Of a DNA stretch of 64,000 nt, positions 1 through 9,613 are shown in pieces. The stretch covers positions 18,228,001 through 18,292,000 of the forward strand of contig NC_071332.1 of NCBI RefSeq assembly GCF_010183535.1, read 5' to 3'. A program made the translations under genes and the position numbers. Positions within the stretch are counted from its first letter, which is position 1. Every line of letters starts with the position of its first letter. Below the pieces are notes generated by a model. It was not told the origin of the DNA, made no database searches, and saw only the letters and a list, made by a program, of their open reading frames with translations. This stretch comes from Caenorhabditis remanei. Lineage: Eukaryota > Nematoda > Chromadorea > Rhabditida > Rhabditidae.

Positions 1-144
1 GAGAACGTTTCGGAGAATGAGCTCATAGCAAACTGTAATTTTGTATCATTTTTTTAAAGAAAAAATGATTTGAAAGATAGAAATCTGTATCTGTATACAC
101 ATCGCTTAGAAACATCATTTCCCTTCCTTTCACCCCGAAACCGT

Positions 145-216
145 GCCCGTATAGCTCAGTGGCAGAGCGTCTGTCTCGTAAACAGAAGGTCGGCGGTTCA
201 ATCCCGCCTGGGGGCA
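145..216 (+). tRNA. tRNA-Thr (anticodon CGU)
   Basis: The 72-nt sequence folds as a cloverleaf. The D stem is GCUC/GAGC, the anticodon stem UCUGU/ACAGA carries the loop CUCGUAA, and the T stem GGCGG/CCGCC carries loop UUCAAUC. Anticodon CGU reads the Thr codon ACG. The acceptor stem pairs except for one G-G mismatch at the fifth pair. A run of T follows within about 6 bp, as expected for a Pol III terminator. It lies antisense in what would be an intron of the partial srw gene at 285-830. Confidence 0.9.
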
Positions 217-284
217 ATTCTTTTTTTGTATTTTTTTGAATTTATTTTTATTTTTGAATTTCGCGCTCAGACCCTGTGACCTAC

Positions 285-830
285 CTTAATAGACAAACTT
301 CTGAAAAACGCCATCAACACAGCCATCCAAGAGGAAACAAATAGTGAGAACCCGTTCAAAAAATAATAGACAATCGTGAAAAACGTGACGTAATAAGTGT
401 CGACAGTGGGACAATAGTCCGGATGGTTGTATTGAACAATGTACTGAAATGGGCGGGAACATTTTTTTGAAAAATGTTGAGTGGGACGTTTTGAAACCGG
501 ACGCTTTGTAACCATAAGGTTTTCTCAGATTTGAATGATTTCAGTTTCAAAATGTCTCGGAATTTCCATCTGTCACAACATCTGACAATCCGGATGTCCT
601 TTTCTTACCTTTATATCATTACCCATCTGAGAAACCAACTGAATTATATCCGACATACAAATCACCATCATAATCGTAAACACCGGACTAGACCTCATCG
701 ATTTTTGTGCGAGAATTCGAAAATGAAAAATATTTGTGATGATACCAAACACCGAGATAGGAACATTGATGAGACGAGCAATATAGTCAAAGGTTCGAGC
801 GAATATTTCCTCGGCATCCACTACAGACAT
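285..830 (-). CDS. Srw-class 7TM chemoreceptor, 5' part only
   Basis: Two exons can be read on the minus strand. Exon 1 (830-609, 74 codons, ATG start) covers the extracellular N terminus and the first two membrane helices, with the Srw-like phrase ITNIFHFRIL followed by KSMRSSPVFTIMMVICMSDIIQL. Exon 2 (443-285) covers TM3 and ends SWMAVLMAFFRSLSIK before a GTAGGT donor. Both junctions keep frame (phase 0). Helices 4-7 are not visible between 284 and 1, where a tRNA lies on the other strand, so the rest is either beyond the window edge or lost. Srw receptors are G-protein-coupled receptors related to peptide receptors and used in chemosensation. The closest relative here is the receptor split by the Polinton. 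Partial gene or pseudogene cannot be decided from this window. Confidence 0.7.
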
Positions 831-1088
831 AGCTTTAGTTTGGAATATTTGGAATTGATTTAAAAATATGAAATCTGGGGAAAATCAGAAGCGGGGAGAA
901 GGAATTGAAATAATAAAGGGGAAGTAGAAAGACACATAATCATATGTGTTGGTTTTGGTGCTGATTGTGAGTGAAATAAAATATTTGAAAATTGAAAATC
1001 AGAAATCAGAAATTCAGACAATTGAAGTCAGAAACGTCTAGCATACTGTAGCTTACTAGGGTGCTAAAAAATATTACTGTAGTAAAGT

Positions 1089-1315
1089 CATACTTGTCAA
1101 TTTCCGGGTAATTGGCGCCAAAAGTGAAAATTTAAATTTTTTCGAATTTTTCGATTTTTTTACGCGAAAAAGTCAAAATTTCGACTATCATTCAGAGTTA
1201 GAAGAAATTCTGTGAAACAAAAAAAAACTACATTTTCAATCAAAAATTGAAAAAATTACCAAATAAATTTTGAAAAAAATTGGTTCCTTTTTTGAAGCCG
1301 GGCCTTGACAGTATG
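1089..1315. repeat. Short element with CATACTTGTCAA termini
   Basis: About 227 bp, starting CATACTTGTCAA and ending CTTGACAGTATG (inverted), with a GCCGGGCC motif at the right end. The same termini recur near 12580-13274, 41830 and 43240, which defines a small dispersed family. The 258 bp between this and the srw fragment hold nothing recognisable. Confidence 0.55.
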
Positions 1316-1316
1316 C

Positions 1317-1908
1317 AAACCATCATTTTTCAGATAACTTCAGTTGCAATAGATGCCGACGAAGACAATTCTACAGTACCACCTACCGTAACCCAAACTG
1401 CCACATTATCATCAACAAAAAATTCTGAAGCTACAGTACTGTCGAAAAAATTAAGTTTCGACAAGGATTTTCAAAAATATTTTTGCGGTCTGGAACACGC
1501 AGGCGCATAAAGTTGTGGGCGGAGCTTAAACTGCAAGCTTAATTAAAAATTTTAGTTGTTTTTTTTCCAAATTAAGAACGGCGTCGCTTGCAGTTTAAGC
1601 TCCGCCCACAACTTCATGCGCTTGCGTGTTCCAGCCCGCGAAATTTTTTTGAAAATCCTTGTCAAAACTTTATTTTTTCGACAGTATCTACTACAGTTCT
1701 ACTACTGTACCCACTATCCCTGGTAAAAACTGTAGTAGAATTCAAGAAAACCCCCAGTGATAATGCACCGAAAATGCACCGACGGAATTTTCTCAAATTT
1801 ATTGCTTTTAAAGCAATTATTCAAAACATATAATTCCAGTTTTCAAAGTGAAATCATTTTTATTACTGATCTTTTAGTATTTTTGGTGCAAAGCCAGTAC
1901 ACCCTGAC
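1317..1908. repeat. Dispersed repeat R1, copy 1, carrying a nested foldback insert
   Basis: It shares its start (ACCATCATTTTTCAGATAAC) and its end (CCAGTACACCCTGACCTA) with 9113-9426. Copy 2 lacks the insert at 1439-1684, so it acts as an empty site. No coding potential is seen. Confidence 0.7.
1439..1684. mobile_element. 246-bp foldback MITE with TA target duplication
   Basis: The termini are perfect inverted repeats (CTGTCGAAAAAAT / ATTTTTTCGACAG), flanked by TA at 1437-1438 and 1685-1686. The interior is a second inverted repeat around AGTTGTGGGCGGAGC. Comparison with the paralogous repeat at 9113-9426, which reads straight through this point with a single TA, confirms the boundaries. TA duplication is typical of Tc1/mariner-mobilised MITEs. 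Confidence 0.75.
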
Positions 1909-2050
1909 CTAACTACTGTTTTTGGCCGAATATCATTGAAATAAGTTTGACCTATTTTCTTGAGAACCCAGTGAAACCGGAGTTTGTATTGCCTGTTATA
2001 ACGAAGAAATTGAAAAGTAATGTAAATAAGATTGTTAAAATGCTGTTACT

Positions 2051-2180
2051 GGAAAAAAAATATGGCCAAGGATTAAAAAAAATTGTGCGGGCAAAACACT
2101 TTAGTGCATTTCTGAACTAAAGTGTTTTGCCCGCGAAATTTTTTTTGAAAATCCTTGGCCAAACTTTATTTTTTCATAGC
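2051..2180. repeat. Foldback repeat, 130 bp
   Basis: It is palindromic: GCGGGCAAAACACTTTAGT is mirrored by ACTAAAGTGTTTTGCCCGC around a loop of about 12 bp, with outer arms GGCCAAGGAT / ATCCTTGGCC. It resembles the insert at 1439-1684 in its flanking sequence (aatccttg, actttattttttc). Confidence 0.65.
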
Positions 2181-2271
2181 GTCAGGGACACAACAAAATT
2201 ATCCATCGACGACTATCAGATCAGATAATTCAGATGTAAAACAGAATTTGTTTTCACTAACACAGGGATGC

Positions 2272-2455
2272 AAAACGTAAGGTCACGTAAACGCGCTCCG
2301 TCTCACAGCGGTTGGCACGGTGCCAAAAACGGACTTGGCTGAGTGCCAAGTCCACGTTTAGCGTGTGTTTCTCGTATCTTTCAATGAAAAACGCGACGCA
2401 CACGCATCGCGACTCGGCTGGTAAATTCAAAACTTTTCGTTGCGGACCTTACGCC
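2272..2455. repeat. Short element with GTAAGGTC / GACCTTAC ends
   Basis: Inverted ends flank a stretch containing GCGGTTGGCACGGTGCCA. Related stretches lie upstream of two med genes (about 18105-18165 and 44440-44495), where CGGTTCACACGGTGCCGAAA occurs. No ORF of interest. Confidence 0.45.
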
Positions 2456-2671
2456 TCGCACCCCTATGCATTAAAACAAATAAGCCTTGCGATAATTATA
2501 GAAATAAACTTTTCCTGAATGACCGCTCTTGATAATTAAATCTGCCGCCGTAAATGGGCATTTCCTTCGAGACCACTCTCACTTCCTTGTCCCAGTCTTG
2601 AGGAGCAATAATTTTGTCTCCTGTTTCGAAGTAGCGTTACATAAGGTAGTGTTATTAGCCGAGCAAATTCG

Positions 2672-2910
2672 TTACAACTGCGCCCCGCCGCAAACGAGAG
2701 AGTATCGGCGAGAGACGCAGATTTTTTTCTCGCGCCAACAATTATTTTCACAGTTTTTGACCTATTTTCACTATTTTTCGAAAGTTTTTATGTAATTTGT
2801 TCTTAAAAACAGCGAAAATAGGTCAAAAATGGTAAAAATATTTGTTCGCGCGGGAAAAATTCTCCGTCTTTTGCCGAAACTCTCTCGTTTGCGGTGGGGC
2901 GCAGTTGTAA
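2672..2910. repeat. Foldback element with TTACAACTGCGCCCC ends
   Basis: The left end TTACAACTGCGCCCC is mirrored at the right by GGGGCGCAGTTGTAA. The interior arms (TTTGACCTATTTTC / GAAAATAGGTCAAAA) also pair. A nonautonomous DNA element is likely. Confidence 0.65.
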
Positions 2911-4257
2911 GAGAGGGTGGGCCGCTAATAGTTTTAGTTGCTATCGTGCAATTTAGAATTTTAAGTGGGCAAAAAAGTAGAGTTTTCGACTATGTTTTCA
3001 AATTTCTATTTAAAGTCGAATGTACATCGGATTTCTGACTATTTTTGGTGAAAATTTCAAAAAATACTTTTTTATTTATGAAAAATTGTGCACATTTTTT
3101 GAATTGGGGCCGAGATTTTGCAAGTAATTTTTTGAAATTTTTTGAAATTTTCCGCGAAAATGTCAAATTTTTGACTATCATTCAGAATTAGAAGAAAATC
3201 TGAAAAATAGTCAAAAATTGAAAAAAATTCGAAAAAAAGGGTCATATTTTGAAGCCGGGCCGGGCCTTGAAAATTTCCTACCGGCCCGGCCCGGGCTTTG
3301 ACAACTATGATTTATCTCGTTTTTTCTCGATCGGACTACACACATCCTAGTGCTGACTGCTTTCTGTTTTCTTTTCTCTGCACTCTCTGCGTTGGTGTGT
3401 TTGCAGGGCGCGGTCGTTAATCGATAATGCGCAAAAACACGCAATTTTATTTTCCCTCTTTTTTTTGTGTATTTTTATATCTAATCGGTCATCAATAATT
3501 AGTAATAATTTTGTCAGTTTGACTGAAAACAAAAAATTGAAACATAATTTATTTTTTCAAACATAAAAGTTTGACAATTTTAATATGAGCAAGAGTTATT
3601 GCGAAATAGTTTTGTTTTCGATTTTCTGGAACATTTCCTCGTTCCGAAAACAACTTTTTTGTTTGTTTTGTTATTTTCAAAGGTTGATCGATGATTTTTA
3701 GAGTATCTCTCGCCTAGAATCACACGTTGTTTGTGGGCAGCAATTTGAGTACAGAAGAATATTGGTGTTTTGTAAATTCATTCAGTTTGAGCAGTAGTTT
3801 GTCAATTTTAACGTCAACTTTGAGAATTTTGTGGATTTTCCCGTTTCCTGTTGAATTCTAATGTTTAGACAGAATTCTAAAAACGATGGTTTCCCAGTCC
3901 ACCGACAATTTGAAACAACAGCGTTTCTATTCACACGGGCGGTATGATTCTTTGAAACTGCTCCGTTTCAGAACTATTCCATTAAAGCGCGTTTGCACTC
4001 CTTCTCAAAATAAGCTTTGATTATTTTCCTAGTTAATAGCATTGTAGAACTCTAAAAATTGAAACAATTCCATAAAATTTTAGACTTGAAATTTTTTTCG
4101 GAATTTCCATTTTGTGAAGTTTTTTGCAGTTCTTTCCGTGTTGTTGCATTATACGTTCCACGAATCCATCTTCCATCTGTATCCTTCAAAATCTCCCATT
4201 GTTCCTCTTTCTTCCCCCCAAAAAATATACTTCCAGGTAGCTAATCAAACTATCGAT
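2911..4257. other. Intergenic stretch with a GC-rich repeat; otherwise nothing seen
   Basis: At 3250-3308 a GCCGGGCCGGGCC / GGCCCGGCCCGGGC inverted motif occurs, a member of the dispersed GC-rich family. The remainder is AT-rich. A CTTCCAG 3' splice site at 4230-4236, just before the next start codon, suggests trans-splicing or a 5' UTR intron. Confidence 0.4.
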
Positions 4258-7200
4258 ATGCTCTCCGAGTCACCCCACCCAAGTACCCCAATGGTCTCGT
4301 CTCCACCTGACCGCGAAAACTTTTCCCCCTCGCCAAACCACACCGTGTGGAACCTAACACCTACCAACACTTCGCCATCGAATTGCTCGACGGATTCTGG
4401 AGATGTTGAGATGGAGCAACCGGAAGGGCAGAAGAAGACACCGAATCGGAAAAGTCGACGTCTGCACATGGAGATCAATTCGGATGACGATGAGTTACTG
4501 GCCAATTACCGTGATGGTCTTGGTGTCGTTGGTGAGTTTTTTAGAAGTTTTTATTAAAACAATTTAAATTTACTGTTTCTCTTCAGAACGCGGAACCAAG
4601 ATTCCCATCGGACTAGGCCACGCCCCTTTTATTCTCAGAAAGAAGGATTCAATAAAAGTGGAGCGTCAGAAGAACAAACTCAAAATCGACATGTTTCCAG
4701 TTTTTAACAAGATGGGATCCACTTCTGAAGTCGTCACAGAAAAGACACCGTCCAAATATCTCCAAGCAAATTCATCTGTAAATCAAATTGGATCCAATCA
4801 CCAAGCTGTGATCCCATCGATGGAGGAAAATCACGAAACTGGACCTGATAGAGAGGAAGCAATGTGGATACCACCAAAAGAGCACATTGACTATAATATC
4901 TGTCGTAACGGATACTGGAGAGCAGTTTGGAGGCAATTCGAGGGACAGATTCCATTTGAGACTGCACTCCAGAATCTGATGAAACGAGGATACTCGTTTG
5001 GAGAGAGTCTGGAGACAATAGACCAGAATTTGAAGACTCTGCCTCAAAAGTTCAAGCCGTTGGGAGAGAATCAGTTCAAGATGTTTGAGAAGTTGATGTT
5101 GGATGAGAACATGTCGAGACGGAAACTTCAGGAGAAGAGTGTAAGACGCACTCTCTGACTCGTTCGATCACCCATAGTCACCCGAAAAAAGTTGGCCATT
5201 TCCGATTTCACTATAATTTTGATCAAAGATAGAATCAAGTGTCCTCAGCAAATTGGGGTACTTTTTGGCCGGGTCCGTCACCTGGGTACCTAGGAAAATC
5301 AAAAAATCGATATTTCTCGAAAAATTTTCCTGAAGTAGTTAGGTATGAAATCTTAACGGGAAATTGTTGTAGACACTATTTTAAGCATTTTTTGTATTCA
5401 AAAGAAAATTCCAGCTCAACACCTTCATGGTGAAATTTTTGGGTTTTTTTCATGAAATCGTTTTTATCTCGGCAGTGACCCGACAAGACGGGCGTTTGTA
5501 TTTGAAAATCGAAATCTACATAAAATTTGGTATCGGAAACATGCTGTCCCTACTTGTATCTCTAGGGATCGATTTTTTGATTTTCCTAGGTACCCAGGTG
5601 ACGGACCCGGCCAAAAAGTACCCCAATTTGCTGAGGACACTTGATACTATCTTTGATCAAAATTATAGGCAAATCGGAAATGGTCAACTTTTTTCGGGTG
5701 AACATGGGCTGTTGATCGATGCTCGATCGACTCTGAGAGTGCGTCGTAAGTTTTTGGGGAACACTTCTCACTAGGAAGGTCATGGAGTCAGTTTGGAGAT
5801 ATGGGACGTAAACTACGGTACCGCTCAAAAGTGTATTTAGTTTTGCCTTTTCCCGTTAAAAATGCCCAACTTTGAGAGTGTGTCATCTTAAATGAAACTG
5901 ACCCACAAAATAACTTTTTATGGAATCAAACATACCAAGACTAGATCTCCATTTTTGAAATTGGCAACTTTTTTGTACGGACACTTCCTAGCAAGTTACA
6001 CATCAACAAAGTAATTTCTCACTCAAATCGTCCCATTTCAGTGATATATAGTGCGATTTATAAGCTGTCACCTTAAAATGATCATAACTCTCTAAAGAGT
6101 GTCCGTACAGTAAAGTTGTCAATTACAAAAATAGAGTTCTACTCTTGGTCTGTTCGATCCCATAAAAAGTCATTTTGTTAGACAGTTAGTTTTACCATGA
6201 CACACTCTCAAAGTTGGGCATTTCAATTGAAAAAGGACTAAACTGAATACACTTCTGAGCGGTACTTTATATCATTAGAAAAGTGAGAAAATTCTGGTTC
6301 CAATTAGATCCATTTTTGTCCTCGAGGTTTGGTACTCGAGAAAACTTAGCTCAAAATTCTGAAAAACGAAAATTATTACTTTTCTGACACGCGAAAATGT
6401 TCTGAAATTTTTTTTGCAATTGTGTAAAAAAGGTAATAGTTATCTACTTCTCCGAACTTTGACCTTGTTTATCTCCAAAATCAGACTTCGAGGGCAAAAA
6501 CTAAATACATATTTGGAATCAGCGTTTTCTCAGCTTTCCAATGATATAGGTCACATGTCATATCTCCAAATTGACTCCATGACCTTCTCCAGTCAGATCT
6601 CTTCTCAGAACTTCCAAATCCGAACTTTTTCTGATTTTCAGATGAAAAACTATCATATCGCTGAGGTCTCCAAGTTCTACCACAATTTCAAAAACTTCTA
6701 CCTTGGAGCCGACAACACTGAGGAATGTAACTGTCGGGACCCCATCTGCATGGACCTCGATTTCGTTCCCCGCTGGGCGTGCTCAAATTGCACCAAGGCT
6801 CTCCGAATGTCACTGGCTCAAGGAGATCTTTGTTTGATTTGTCAGACATATCAACAACTCACTGGAAAGAGTCGTCCAGCAAGCAATGTTGTCTTCAACG
6901 ATGAGGATTTCCAGAAAATTCAAGACTGGAATCAAATGGAGATTTCAGAAGGAAGGACTATCACGATGGCTGAGTCCGAGAAGATTCAAGAGGAGAAGGT
7001 GACCAAGAGATGGATGAGGAACGAATTGACAGAAGAGGAGGAGGACATGATCGACATCCCTCATCGCGGTCGCTGGAACAAGCTGACAGAGACAGAGAAA
7101 ATGAAGATTGGAGGAAAGATCGTCGAGCAACTCAAGCCACACCCACTCCCTCTGTTCAAAAAGTGTCAGTGTGAGGATGTGGAAAATGTTCCGATCCGAG

Positions 7201-7307
7201 TGCCTTCTCCGGTGAGAGTCATGATGTCACGAGAGATGATTCTGAAGTCGTTCCGAAAGGTTGATGTGGAAGTCAAAAAACCGGCAGCCAAGAGGAGGAA
7301 GATGTAA
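4258..7307 (+). CDS. ELM2-SANT-GATA chromatin-associated protein (MTA/EGL-27/CoREST-like)
   Basis: Three exons (4258-4531, 4587-5140, 6642-7307) splice in frame to 497 residues. The first 190 residues are Ser/Pro-rich and acidic. An ELM2-like segment with YWRAVWRQF and ALQNLMKRGYSFGESLE spans about residues 195-245. A SANT-like helix bundle ending in SKFYHNFKNFYLG follows and crosses the exon 2/3 junction. A degenerate GATA-type finger then reads CSNC, 18 residues, CLIC, TYQQLTGKSRP (about residues 320-355). The tail is basic (AAKRRKM). ELM2-SANT modules recruit histone deacetylases, and the ELM2-SANT-GATA order is that of MTA/EGL-27 proteins. Sequence is far diverged, so the exact orthologue is not assigned. 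Start chosen at the ATG after a CTTCCAG acceptor. The 1.5-kb second intron is filled with foldback elements. A nuclear corepressor role is inference. Confidence 0.8.
5149..5743. repeat. Large foldback element in intron 2 of the ELM2-SANT gene
   Basis: Arms of roughly 150 bp are inverted: GCACTCTC near 5150 mirrors GAGAGTGC near 5743, and GGTGACGGACCCGGCCAAAA (about 5600) mirrors TTTTGGCCGGGTCCGTCACC (about 5265). The spacer between arms is AT-rich. Confidence 0.75.
5815..6268. repeat. Foldback element, GTACCGCTCA family, copy 1
   Basis: The ends GTACCGCTCAAAAGTGTATT and AATACACTTCTGAGCGGTAC are inverted. Internal arms share GAGAGTGTGTCAT and TTTTTGTACGGACACT. A diverged copy flanks the gene at 7310-7775. 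Confidence 0.7.
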
Positions 7308-7309
7308 AA

Positions 7310-7775
7310 GGTATGCACTGTACCGGTCAAAAGGTTGTAAACTTTGAACGTTTTCATTTGAAATTTTCCATTTTTGAGAGTGTGTCATGGTAATACTGAT
7401 TGTTCCATCAAATAGATTTTTAAGGAATTATACAGAGCAAAAGTAGAGCTTCATTTTTGTAGGTGACAACGTTTTTGTACGGACACTCGTAAGTTACATG
7501 TCGACAAAGTAATTTCTACCTCAAATCGACCAATTTTAGTGTGAAATAGTGCGAATTTTGAGCCGTCGTCTTAAAATTACCATAACTTTCTAGTGAGTAT
7601 CTGAACAAAAAAAGTTGTCAACTACAAAAATGAAGCTCTACCTTTGGTCTGTATGTTTTATACATCATTTACTTTGTAAGACAATCATTAATACCGTAAC
7701 ACCCTCTCAAATTTAGTCATTTTCAACTGAAAACGCCCAAAGTTTTCAACCTTTTCACCGGTAATGTAAATGAAC
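7310..7775. repeat. Foldback element, GTACCGCTCA family, copy 2
   Basis: It begins directly after the stop codon of the ELM2-SANT gene (GTACCGGTCAAAAGGTTG) and ends with its inverse (CAACCTTTTCACCGGTA). It shares GAGAGTGTGTCATGGTAA and TTTTTGTACGGACACTC with 5815-6268. It probably supplies the gene's 3' UTR. Confidence 0.65.
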
Positions 7776-7879
7776 TCTTTGATAGTGAAATTATATTAAA
7801 ATATTTCTTTTTTCTGGGAATCCAAAACAATCATCAGCGAACGTCAATCTTCACAGCTCTTCTGATTGGTCCTCGCCCC

Positions 7880-8599
7880 TTAAAGGCGTATTGTGGTCTG
7901 TTGTGATGTTTTCATATTTTAATGTATGAGTTTCGGCGAGTTCATTTTCATAGTTCAAGAATTTTTTAATTCGGTCCACAACCCGCTGAGAGCGAGCGCC
8001 GGAAAGTTTGGTCATTGAAAGGGTCGCAGAAAATTGGGGGCCGTGGCCTAGAAATTCGACTTCGAAAAAGTTGATTTTTTGAATTTTGACGGTATTTTCG
8101 ATTATTTTCGTTGTATTTCTTCAATAATTTCGATAGAAAACGGCAAATAGTGATAGAAAAACACTAAAAACTGTCGAAAATAACGCCAGAAGTAGCAGAA
8201 TACTGAAAAAACAACTTTACATAAGTAAAATTTCTAGAAAATTCTCGCTGGCCAAACTTTCCGTTGGTTTTTTCAGTATTCTGCTACTTCTGGCGTTATT
8301 TTCGACAGTTTTTAGTGTTTTTCTATCATTATTTGCCGTTTTCTATCGAAATTATTGAAGAAATACAACGAAAATAATCGAAAATACCGTCAAAATTCAA
8401 AAAATCAACTTTTTCGAAGTCGAATTTCTAGGCCACGGCCCCCAATTTTCTGCGACCCTTTCAATGACCAAACTTTCCGGCGCTCGCTCTCAGCGGGTTG
8501 TGGACCGAATTAAAAAATTCTTGAACTATGAAAATGAACTCGCCGAAACTCATACATTAAAATATGAAAACATCACAACAGACCACAATACGCCTTTAA
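7880..8599. mobile_element. 720-bp long palindrome, copy 1
   Basis: Two arms of about 330 bp, inverted, with TTAAAGGCGTATTGTGG at the left end and its complement at the right. The spacer holds TTTACATAAGTAAAATTTC. A near-identical copy lies at 37074-37794, with the spacer in the opposite orientation. No transposase; probably a nonautonomous foldback DNA transposon. Diverged relatives lie at 12850-13050, 40676-40925, 41880-42050 and 47160-47450. Confidence 0.8.
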
Positions 8600-9112
8600 C
8601 TGCTCTATTTCTTATAACATTTCTCATTTCCCCCCTTATATCGTAAATATATTTTAGGTCTCTCCTCCCCATTTCCCCTCGTACCTTTGTCAATCCCCTC
8701 CCCACTTTTCTCTGCTTAACAGGTTATATATGATACGGTTATATGCTTTCTTTGTATTTTTCAGTTTTTTTTGTTCCTTCCAAAAGTTATTTTGTTCAAA
8801 TAAATTTGGTTACAAATATTTTCAAAATGTGTAAAAGAGTTGGAGAGTAATTGGAAATTTTAGTGATATACGTAATAGTACGAGTGACAAGTTAATCTTG
8901 AAAAAATATGATATAGAAGCAGTATTACAGAATAATTTGAATCTATGAAGCCAATAATCGAATTGTTTTTTGAGAAAAAGAAAGTTCTTTAAAAAAATGT
9001 AAACTCATAATTTTGACTATGATTAAGAATTAGTAGAAATTCTGAAAAATTATCAAAATGTTCACATTTTCGATCAAAAATTGAAAAAATGTCAAAAAAA
9101 CATTTGAAAAAA
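8600..9112. other. Intergenic, no gene seen
   Basis: AT-rich with a CT-rich stretch at 8620-8720. No conserved reading frame or clear repeat structure is visible. Confidence 0.4.
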
Positions 9113-9426
9113 AACCATCATTTTTCAGATAACAACAGTTGCAATTGACGACAATTCCACAGTACCGCCTAACCCAAACATCATTATCAACAAAAAAAAT
9201 TCTGAAGCTACAGTATCCACTACAGTTCTACTACCGTACCCACTACCCCTGGTAAAAACTGTAGTTAAATTCAAGAAAACCCTCAGTGATAATGCACCGA
9301 GAGAAATTTCTCGGATTTATTTTCTAAAAGCAATTATTCAAAACATATAATTCCCGTTTTCGAAGTGAAATCATTTTTATTACTGATCTTTTAGTATTTT
9401 AGGTGCATAGCCAGTGCACCCTGACC
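9113..9426. repeat. Dispersed repeat R1, copy 2 (empty site)
   Basis: Same sequence as 1317-1908 minus the 246-bp foldback insert, reading CTACAGTATCCACTACAG across the target point. Ends at CACCCTGACCTA, about 190 bp before the next gene. Confidence 0.7.
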
Positions 9427-9613
9427 TATTCTTATGCCTTAGACACTGCCAAGATTGGGAAATGCCAAAAATAATTATAGGCTGTGTGGCATATGCCAGT
9501 GATCACTAACCACTGATTGAAAACCAAAACTAAAACCACTATTTCATTCATTCTTATTGAAAAATTCATTTTAAAACTTTTGAATAAGTTGTTTAGAATT
9601 TCCATTGGAAGCG

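Noticed and set aside
8464..8646. Open frame identical to one at 37659-37859 (MTKLSGARSQRVVDRIKK...)
   Set aside because: The identity comes from the 720-bp palindrome arms. The frame has no start context, domain or downstream exon.
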